From: Candidatus Margulisiibacteriota bacterium
Lineage (GTDB): Bacteria; Margulisbacteria; WOR-1; O2-12-FULL-45-9
Assembly (NCBI GenBank): GCA_018814265.1
Contig: JAHIZU010000117.1
Coordinates: forward strand, 1-11,676
Length of the DNA stretch: 11,676 nt
Direction: 5' to 3'
Shown here: positions 6,020 through 11,676 of the stretch, one piece after another
How positions within the stretch are numbered: position 1 is the first letter of the stretch
Layout: each line of letters starts with the position of its first letter
Notes under the pieces: model-generated
The model's database searches: none
What the model was told of the DNA's origin: nothing
Seen by the model: only the letters and a program-made list of their open reading frames with translations
Made by a program: the position numbers and the translations under genes

Positions 6020-6586
6020 GTGCCCAAGCGAAATGCCATCTTACAAATCCTTAAAAAGGAACTTGATCCCGAAAGATATGCCCATAGTCTTCGGGTAGAA
6101 AAAACCGCGCTGGCCTTGGCGCGGCGTCATCGCGTTCCCGCTGGCAAAGCCAGCCTGGCGGCTTTGCTGCACGATTATGCCCGGAAATTTAGCCGGCCTG
6201 AGTTGCTCAAGCAAGCCAAAAGGTTTAAGCTTGGGATCGATCCGGTCAGCAAGTTTGAACCAAAACTGCTTCATGCCCAGCTCAGCGCTCTGCTGGCCAA
6301 GAGAGATTTTGGGGTAAAATCAACTGAGATCCTGCGCGCGATCAGCCGGCATACAGTTGGGGCGCCAGGCATGAACAAGCTGGAAAAAATTATTTACCTG
6401 GCCGATCACATTGAGGAGGGCAGAAACTTCTCCGGAGTAAAGAAGATCAGGTCCTTAGCAGCAAAAGATCTGGACCAGGCGATCATTGAATCAAGCGCCA
6501 ACATCTTGAGGTTCTTGCTGGTAAAAGGTTTGCCGATTCATCCTGGGACAATTAGAACGCGTAATTATTATTTATTAAATTTATGA
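6020..6586 (+). CDS. yqeK: YqeK-like HD-domain phosphohydrolase (probable symmetrical Ap4A hydrolase)
   Basis: The 188-aa length is typical for YqeK. HD-domain metal and active-site residues are visible: His22 (YAHSLRV), His51-Asp52 (LLHDYARK), His85 (LLHAQLSA), His111 (ISRHTVG) and Asp129 in the YLADHIEEGR segment characteristic of YqeK. Family members cleave diadenosine tetraphosphate to two ADP. The start is GTG, supported by AGGGAAAAGG ending about 6 nt upstream. The stop overlaps the next start as ATGA. In many bacteria yqeK sits next to rsfS; here an LCP gene is between them. Transcription probably comes from the promoter at 5811 by read-through of the terminator, or from an unseen nearer promoter. 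Confidence 0.88.
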   Translation: MPKRNAILQILKKELDPERYAHSLRVEKTALALARRHRVPAGKASLAALLHDYARKFSRPELLKQAKRFKLGIDPVSKFEPKLLHAQLSALLAKRDFGVKSTEILRAISRHTVGAPGMNKLEKIIYLADHIEEGRNFSGVKKIRSLAAKDLDQAIIESSANILRFLLVKGLPIHPGTIRTRNYYLLNL

Positions 6587-7470
6587 AACGATTTTTAGTT
6601 GGTTTTACTATTGTCTTGATCTTGTTCTCAGCCATTTTTGGCTTTGTGATCGCCGTGGCCACTAAATTGGCTTTATTCGAGGTCTTTATGAGTTTGACGC
6701 CCACCGAGCCGCTGCTCACCAGCACCAACATTCTGGTCCTGGGGATTGATAACGCTTTTGGCCATCGCTCAGACACCATTATGGTCCTGCACACCGACCC
6801 CGAGAACAAAGAGGCGTCATTGATCTCCATTCCCCGCGATACACTGGCTGTCCTGCCGGATCGCGGTCTTGATAAGATCAATCACGCCTATGCATACGGC
6901 GGAATTGACCTGAGCCGGCGCACGGTTGAAAAGCTGCTCGGGCTCCAAATCCCCTATTACATCTCGGTTAACCTCTCTGGGATAATCGAAATAATCGATG
7001 AGCTGGGCGGCGTGAACATTAACGTTGAAAAACGCATGTATTATGTTGATTACGCCGGCGGCCTTTATGTTGATCTTAAGCCCGGCCAGCAAAAGCTGTC
7101 CGGCAAACAAGCCATGGGTTATCTAAGATATCGCCGCGATGGCGGCGATTTTAAGCGCATTGGCCGGCAGCAACAATTTTTACGCTCCTTTGGCGATGAA
7201 TTGCTGAAGCGCGACAATCTCTTGCGCTCGCCAAAATTGTTCCTGACCCTGTTGTCATTTTTGGATACCAACCTAAATTCCCGGGAAACCCTGGGTCTGG
7301 CCCTGTCCCTGCGCCAGGCCTACGAACTGGGACAGGTCAACATGAGCACCCTCCCGGGCGCTGACATGATGGTTGACGGGATTTATTACTGGAAGCTGGA
7401 CCAGGGCAAACTGAACAATATTGTCAAACGATATTTTAACGGCGGCCGGGCAATTTCGTGGATAAAATGA
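6583..7470 (+). CDS. LytR-CpsA-Psr (LCP) family cell-wall polymer ligase
   Basis: The 295-aa protein has one N-terminal membrane segment (about 5-28) with Lys2 and Arg3 before it, so the catalytic domain should face outside. LCP motifs are in order: NILVLGIDN (49-57), Arg62 and Asp64 (HRSDTIMV), SIPRDT (82-87), DKINHAYAYGG (97-107), LGGVNINV (141-148) and the phosphate-binding block YLRYRRDGGDFKRIGRQQ (180-197) with Arg182, Arg184, Asp189, Arg192 and Arg195. The family transfers polyprenyl-phosphate-linked glycopolymers to peptidoglycan or other acceptors. No LytR_C domain follows. ATG overlaps the yqeK stop (ATGA) and its own stop overlaps rsfS, so the three genes should be translationally coupled. 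The exact polymer cannot be read from sequence. Confidence 0.92.
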   Translation: MKRFLVGFTIVLILFSAIFGFVIAVATKLALFEVFMSLTPTEPLLTSTNILVLGIDNAFGHRSDTIMVLHTDPENKEASLISIPRDTLAVLPDRGLDKINHAYAYGGIDLSRRTVEKLLGLQIPYYISVNLSGIIEIIDELGGVNINVEKRMYYVDYAGGLYVDLKPGQQKLSGKQAMGYLRYRRDGGDFKRIGRQQQFLRSFGDELLKRDNLLRSPKLFLTLLSFLDTNLNSRETLGLALSLRQAYELGQVNMSTLPGADMMVDGIYYWKLDQGKLNNIVKRYFNGGRAISWIK

Positions 7471-7835
7471 CAAAAACCAGGAAAAACAAAAAACTTAACA
7501 GCCAGCAGATCGTCGAATTGATCGGCCAAGCAGCTGAAGCAATAAAAGCCCTTGACCTAAAGGTCTTAGATGTCAGGAAAACATCCAATATTGTTGACTA
7601 TATGATAATTTGCAGCGGCGAATCCGGACCGCAGCTTCGGGCCATTGAAAAGGAGATTGACAAAATTCTCAGAAATAATAAAATTAAAAGTTTCCGGTGG
7701 CAAGGCTTGGTCAAATCAGGCTGGCTGGTCTTGGACCTGGGGGCGATCGTGGTCCATATTATGGGGGTAGAAGAAAGGGCCTACTATAATCTGGAAGAAC
7801 TCTGGGGCAAAGAAGCGGTTGTGTATCATTATTAA
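7467..7835 (+). CDS. rsfS: Ribosomal silencing factor RsfS
   Basis: The 122-aa protein has the RsfS/Iojap/DUF143 signature: LDVRKTSNIVDYMIICSGES (34-53), QLRAIEKEID (56-65), SGWLVLDLGAIVVHIM (84-99) and RAYYNLEELWG (104-114). RsfS binds ribosomal protein uL14 and blocks joining of the 30S and 50S subunits when nutrients are low. An in-frame GTG lies three codons earlier (7458), but the ATG at 7467 forms an ATGA overlap with the LCP stop and is preferred. The acidic residue usually following WVLLDYG is Ala here, a minor oddity. tRNA-Ala follows after 6 nt. Confidence 0.9.
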   Translation: MTKTRKNKKLNSQQIVELIGQAAEAIKALDLKVLDVRKTSNIVDYMIICSGESGPQLRAIEKEIDKILRNNKIKSFRWQGLVKSGWLVLDLGAIVVHIMGVEERAYYNLEELWGKEAVVYHY

Positions 7836-7841
7836 ATTAGT

Positions 7842-7914
7842 GGGGCTGTAGCTCAGCTGGGAGAGCGCGTGAATGGCATTCACGAGGCCGTGGGTTCGAT
7901 CCCCATCAGCTCCA
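7842..7914 (+). tRNA. tRNA-Ala (anticodon GGC)
   Basis: A complete 73-nt cloverleaf can be folded. The acceptor arm is GGGGCTG with CAGCTCC, including the G3-U70 wobble pair that marks alanine tRNA. The D arm is GCTC with GAGC. The anticodon stem is CGTGA with TCACG around the loop ATGGCAT, so the anticodon is GGC, reading GCC and GCU. The T arm is GTGGG TTCGATC CCCAT. The discriminator is A. The 3' CCA is not encoded (TTC follows), so a CCA-adding enzyme is required. It sits 6 nt after rsfS and 27 nt before ppdK and may be cut from a longer transcript, since no clear promoter of its own was seen. Confidence 0.96.
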
Positions 7915-7941
7915 TTCAAAAAAACGAAAGGGGAATTAAAA

Positions 7942-10638
7942 ATGGCAAAGGAAAAAGTTTCGGGGAAAAAGTACGTTTATAAGTTCGGGGGCACCAAGGC
8001 GGACGGCAAGGCTGAAATGAAAAATCTGTTAGGGGGTAAAGGGGCGAACCTGGCCGAAATGAGCAATATCGGCATTCCCGTTCCAGCTGGTTTTACAATT
8101 ACCACGGAGATGTGCGCGGTTTATTATAAAATGAACCGTAAATATCCCATTGAATTAACTGCTCAGATCAAAGCGGGCATTGCCCATATTGAAAAGGTTA
8201 TGGGTGCAAAATTCGGCGATGAGAACAACCCATTACTAGTTTCTGTCAGGTCCGGGGCCAGGATCTCCATGCCCGGCATGATGGACACAGTCCTTAATTT
8301 GGGGCTAAACGATAAAACCGTGCTGGGGTTAGCTGTTCAATCAGGCAACGAACGTTTTGCCTGGGACGCTTACCGCCGCTTTGTCCAAATGTATGGCGAC
8401 GTTGTACTCGATCTTAAGCCTAAGACCAAGACAGACATTGATCCTTTTGAGGAGATCATGGACGAGGTCAAGGAAGAAGCCAAGGTTAAACTAGACGTTG
8501 ACTTAGGCGTTAATGAATTAAAAGAATTAGTCAAACGCTTTAAAGCCGCGATCAAAGAACGAAAAGGCGTGGAATTCCCTGAAGATCCCTGGAAACAGCT
8601 TTGGGGTGCGATCGAAGCGGTCTTCGGCTCCTGGAACGGAGACCGGGCCATCAAATACCGCAACATCAATAAGATCCCGCACGATTGGGGAACAGCGGTT
8701 AACATTCAATCCATGGTTTACGGCAACATGGGAGATGACTCAGGTACAGGCGTAGCCTTTACCAGAAACCCGGCCACTGGTGAAAGAAAATTCTACGGCG
8801 AATACTTGATCAATGCTCAGGGCGAAGACGTGGTCGCAGGGACTAGAACGCCCCAGCCGATCAACGCTTCAACAAAATCCTCCAAAGACCAGGAAACCCT
8901 GGAAGAAGTCATGCCCAAACCTTATAAGACCCTGGTAGCGATCTACCAGAAACTGGAAAAGCACTATCGTGATATGCAAGATATCGAGTTTACCATTCAA
9001 AAAGGCAAGCTCTGGATGCTGCAGACTAGAACCGGCAAAAGGACCGCAGCCGCTGCTTTAAAGATCGCCTGCGACATGGTCAAGGAAAAACTGATCGACG
9101 AAAAAACCGCGATCCTGCGCCTCGGGCCTGACCAGCTGGACCAGCTGCTTCACCCGATGTTCGATCCTAAGGCTGAAAAAGAAGTCATTGCCAAAGGCCT
9201 GCCCGCCTCCCCTGGGGCAGCTGCTGGCCAAGCAGTCTTCCACGCTGATGAAGCAGAAGCCTGGGCAGCTGATGGCAAAAAGGTCATCCTGGTCAGGATC
9301 GAGACCTCGCCTGAAGATATCGGCGGCATGAACGCTGCCCAAGGTATTTTGACCGCGCGCGGCGGCATGACATCTCACGCGGCTGTTGTGGCCCGCGGCA
9401 TGGGTAAATGCTGTGTAGCTGGCTGCGGCGCCATCAACATCAATTACAAAGAGAAGAAGTTCGAGGTTAACGGCAAGGTGATCAAAGAAGGTGATTGGAT
9501 CTCCCTGGACGGTAGTTCCGGCCAGGTCATGAACGGACTGGTCGCGACCATTAAGCCTGTCTTGTCCGGCAACTTCGGTACGGTCATGAAATGGGCTGAC
9601 AAATACAGGACATTGGGCGTGCGCACTAACGCGGATACGCCAAAAGACTCTCAAGTTGCCCGCGATTTCGGCGCTGAAGGCATTGGCCTGTGCCGCACCG
9701 AACACATGTTCTTTGAAGGCGATCGGATCAAAGCAGTTCGGGAAATGATCTTAGCTGAACACATTGAAGGCAGGATAAAAGCCCTGGCAAAACTCTTGCC
9801 CATGCAGAAAAGCGACTTCCTTGGCATTTTCAAAGCCATGAAGGGCTTGCCAGTCACCATCCGCCTGCTTGATCCCCCACTGCACGAATTTGTCCCGCAT
9901 GAAGAAGCGCAGCAGCAGGAAATGGCTAATGAAATGGGTGTAAGCCTGGAAAAGATCAAACAAAAGATCGCTTCCTTGCACGAATTCAATCCCATGCTGG
10001 GCCATCGCGGCTGCCGCTTGGGCATCATCTATCCTGAGATCACTGAGATGCAGGTGCGCGCTATTATGGAAGCCGCTTGCGAGCTAAAGAAAAAGGGCAT
10101 AAATGTTAAGCCAGAAATAATGGTGCCCTTGATCAGTGATGCCAATGAATTAAAAAACCAGGCTGACATCATCCGCCGGGTGGCTGAAGAAACCATCAAG
10201 AAGACCAAGACCAAGGTCAATTATCTGGTCGGGACCATGATCGAGATCCCCAGAGCCGCTTTGACCGCGGACAAGGTCGCCGAAGTGGCTGACTTCTTCT
10301 CCTTTGGCACCAACGACCTGACCCAGATGACCATGGGCCTGTCCCGAGACGACGCTGGCAAGTTCCTGCCCTCTTACGTAGAACTGGGTATTTACAAGGC
10401 TGATCCTTTTCAGATCCTCGACCAGACCGGCGTTGGCCAGCTGGTGGAAATGGCAGTTAAAAAGGGCCGCAGCACTAAGAAAAACCTTAAGTGCGGCATC
10501 TGCGGTGAACATGGCGGCGAACCTTCTTCCGTTGAGTTCTGCCACAAGGTAGGGCTGAATTATGTCAGCTGCTCACCCTACCGGGTCCCGATCGCCAGAC
10601 TGGCGGCAGCCCAGGCTGTGCTTAAACAAAAAGGGTGA
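7942..10638 (+). CDS. ppdK: Pyruvate, phosphate dikinase
   Basis: The 898-aa protein interconverts pyruvate, ATP and phosphate with PEP, AMP and PPi in the cytosol. Length and all three domains are normal. The ATP-grasp nucleotide domain has [10 protein letters not shown] (31-40) and [16 protein letters not shown] from residue 101. The swivelling phosphohistidine domain has [16 protein letters not shown] with catalytic His479 and Thr477 at the position of the regulatory threonine of plant PPDK. The PEP/pyruvate TIM barrel has [20 protein letters not shown] (from Arg641), [19 protein letters not shown] and [10 protein letters not shown] with catalytic Cys854. The ATG at 7942 is chosen because AAAGGGGAA lies about 7 nt before it; upstream in-frame codons run back into the tRNA. 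PPDK suggests PPi-linked glycolysis or gluconeogenesis. The dGTPase gene follows after 9 nt. Confidence 0.98.
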   Translation: MAKEKVSGKKYVYKFGGTKADGKAEMKNLLGGKGANLAEMSNIGIPVPAGFTITTEMCAVYYKMNRKYPIELTAQIKAGIAHIEKVMGAKFGDENNPLLVSVRSGARISMPGMMDTVLNLGLNDKTVLGLAVQSGNERFAWDAYRRFVQMYGDVVLDLKPKTKTDIDPFEEIMDEVKEEAKVKLDVDLGVNELKELVKRFKAAIKERKGVEFPEDPWKQLWGAIEAVFGSWNGDRAIKYRNINKIPHDWGTAVNIQSMVYGNMGDDSGTGVAFTRNPATGERKFYGEYLINAQGEDVVAGTRTPQPINASTKSSKDQETLEEVMPKPYKTLVAIYQKLEKHYRDMQDIEFTIQKGKLWMLQTRTGKRTAAAALKIACDMVKEKLIDEKTAILRLGPDQLDQLLHPMFDPKAEKEVIAKGLPASPGAAAGQAVFHADEAEAWAADGKKVILVRIETSPEDIGGMNAAQGILTARGGMTSHAAVVARGMGKCCVAGCGAININYKEKKFEVNGKVIKEGDWISLDGSSGQVMNGLVATIKPVLSGNFGTVMKWADKYRTLGVRTNADTPKDSQVARDFGAEGIGLCRTEHMFFEGDRIKAVREMILAEHIEGRIKALAKLLPMQKSDFLGIFKAMKGLPVTIRLLDPPLHEFVPHEEAQQQEMANEMGVSLEKIKQKIASLHEFNPMLGHRGCRLGIIYPEITEMQVRAIMEAACELKKKGINVKPEIMVPLISDANELKNQADIIRRVAEETIKKTKTKVNYLVGTMIEIPRAALTADKVAEVADFFSFGTNDLTQMTMGLSRDDAGKFLPSYVELGIYKADPFQILDQTGVGQLVEMAVKKGRSTKKNLKCGICGEHGGEPSSVEFCHKVGLNYVSCSPYRVPIARLAAAQAVLKQKG

Positions 10639-10647
10639 TATAAGCGC

Positions 10648-11655
10648 GTGATAATCCGCAAGGAAATTGAGGCGCGGGAGAAAAAATTTCTCTCGCCCTA
10701 TGCCGCTCTTTCTTCTGAAACCAAAGGAAGGAAGAAGCCGGAAAAAGAATGCAATTTCCGGACCGCTTTTCAGCGCGACCGGGATAAAATTATCCACTGC
10801 AAGGCGTTTAGGCGCCTAAAACACAAGACCCAGGTATTTTTGTCTCCAGTTGAAGATCATTTCCGAACGCGCCTGACTCACACAATTGAAGTTTCTCAAA
10901 TCGCGCGCACTATTGCACGGGCGCTGCGTTTAAATGAAGACCTGACTGAAGCTATTGCCCTGGGCCACGACCTGGGGCACACACCTTTTGGCCACGCCGG
11001 CGAATATGTGCTTGATGATATTCTAAAAGAGAACTACGGCCGGCGTTTTGACCACAACGAACAAAGCGTGCGCATTGTTGAGGTCCTGGAAAAGGACGGC
11101 CAAGGCCTAAACCTTTGTGATGAAGTAATTGACGGCATCCGCAACCACACACCGGATGATCCCTGGCCAGGGACTTTAGAAGGCGTGATCGTCAGGTACG
11201 CTGACCGTATTGCCTATCTGCGTCATGATATTGAAGATGCCATCACAGCGGGGGTATTGACGCAGGCCCAACTGCCCAAGGCCCGCATGAAAGTGCTGGG
11301 TAAAAATATTTTGGATACGATAATCTTGGACATGATCAAGCATTCGCGCGGCAAAAAGAAGATCGCCATGAGTAAAAAGGTCCAAACTGCCATGGATGGC
11401 CTGTATGAGTTTATGTACAAACACGTTTACACAGATCCCACCGCTAAAAAAGAAGAGGCAAAGGTCCCGATCCTGATACGACAGCTCTTCCGGTACTATC
11501 ATTATAATAGCGATTTCCAAAAGGGCTACAGGAGCGAAGAAGACCAAGTCCAACACACAATCGATTTCATTTCCGGCATGACTGACCGCTATGCGGTTGA
11601 TAAATTCCAGAGCCTCTATGTCCCTGGTGAATGGCAATCCGGAGAAGATACATGA
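10648..11655 (+). CDS. dgt: dGTPase-like deoxyguanosinetriphosphate triphosphohydrolase (HD superfamily)
   Basis: The 335-aa length fits the shorter dGTPase-like proteins. Motifs are CNFRTAFQRDRDKIIHCKAFRR (in part, 35-55), LKHKTQVF (57-64), RTRLTHTIEV with metal ligand His78, GHDLGHTPFGH with His107-Asp108 and His111/His116, FDHNEQS (135-141) and YADRIAYLRHDIEDA with Asp186. Family enzymes split dNTPs into deoxynucleoside and triphosphate; the true substrate is not readable here. The start is GTG, with AGGGTGA overlapping the ppdK stop about 10 nt upstream. The stop forms an ATGA overlap with the next gene, whose first residues look like DNA primase. This dgt-dnaG order is known from many Gram-positive and candidate-phylum genomes and ties dNTP control to replication. 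Confidence 0.92.
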   Translation: MIIRKEIEAREKKFLSPYAALSSETKGRKKPEKECNFRTAFQRDRDKIIHCKAFRRLKHKTQVFLSPVEDHFRTRLTHTIEVSQIARTIARALRLNEDLTEAIALGHDLGHTPFGHAGEYVLDDILKENYGRRFDHNEQSVRIVEVLEKDGQGLNLCDEVIDGIRNHTPDDPWPGTLEGVIVRYADRIAYLRHDIEDAITAGVLTQAQLPKARMKVLGKNILDTIILDMIKHSRGKKKIAMSKKVQTAMDGLYEFMYKHVYTDPTAKKEEAKVPILIRQLFRYYHYNSDFQKGYRSEEDQVQHTIDFISGMTDRYAVDKFQSLYVPGEWQSGEDT

Positions 11656-11676
11656 TCCCTGCGCAAATAATCGAAG
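11652..11676 (+). CDS. dnaG: Probable DNA primase, N-terminal end only
   Basis: Only eight codons are inside the window, reading MIPAQIIE. This matches the typical DnaG N-terminus (MIPxxxIxxI, just before the zinc-binding domain), and dnaG commonly follows dgt. ATG overlaps the dgt stop as ATGA, so translation is probably coupled. A call on eight residues leans on context; sequence beyond the right edge would decide it. Confidence 0.6.

Noticed and set aside
7873..7941. Upstream extension of ppdK to an ATG inside the tRNA.
   Set aside because: The extension encodes tRNA sequence; the ATG at 7942 has a good ribosome binding site and gives the normal PPDK length.
9058..9705. 215-codon open frame on the minus strand.
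   Set aside because: It is antisense to the phosphohistidine domain of ppdK and has no recognisable protein features.

Overview
The window is a gene-dense bacterial segment of roughly 45-50% GC by eye. It comes from an organism I cannot name; an uncultured candidate-phylum bacterium (for example the Margulisbacteria/Saganbacteria or Omnitrophica type) is a guess from gene content only. Two gene sets diverge from an intergenic control region near 5810-6020.

Minus-strand arm (1-5808, read right to left): a stand-alone GlmU-type nucleotidyltransferase without the usual acetyltransferase half; a 134-aa orphan protein; a 453-aa protein with a possible GNAT-like core; and a very large membrane sensor histidine kinase (1039 residues visible, cut by the left edge). 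The kinase input region looks like two tandem copies of a 7TM-type sensor module, followed by GAF, PAS, DHp and ATPase domains. Two strong sigma70-like promoters read this way. Each places the likely transcription start at a GTG start codon, suggesting leaderless mRNAs for the GlmU-like protein and the kinase. The two orphan genes share a conserved ~24-26 bp upstream element and a weak stretch of protein similarity.

Control region (5809-6019): near-consensus promoters on both strands interleave within 35 bp. The plus-strand promoter is followed after about 65 nt by an intrinsic terminator, giving either a ~97-nt small RNA or an attenuated leader of the plus operon.

Plus-strand arm (6020-11676): yqeK-like HD phosphohydrolase, LytR-CpsA-Psr protein and rsfS are joined by ATGA stop/start overlaps. 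They are followed by tRNA-Ala(GGC), then ppdK (pyruvate, phosphate dikinase), a dGTPase-like HD protein and the first codons of what looks like dnaG. The plus arm mixes cell-wall polymer attachment, nucleotide housekeeping, ribosome silencing, PEP/pyruvate interconversion and replication priming. No mobile element, CRISPR array or clear sign of recent transfer was seen. No stretch over 300 bases lacks a gene.
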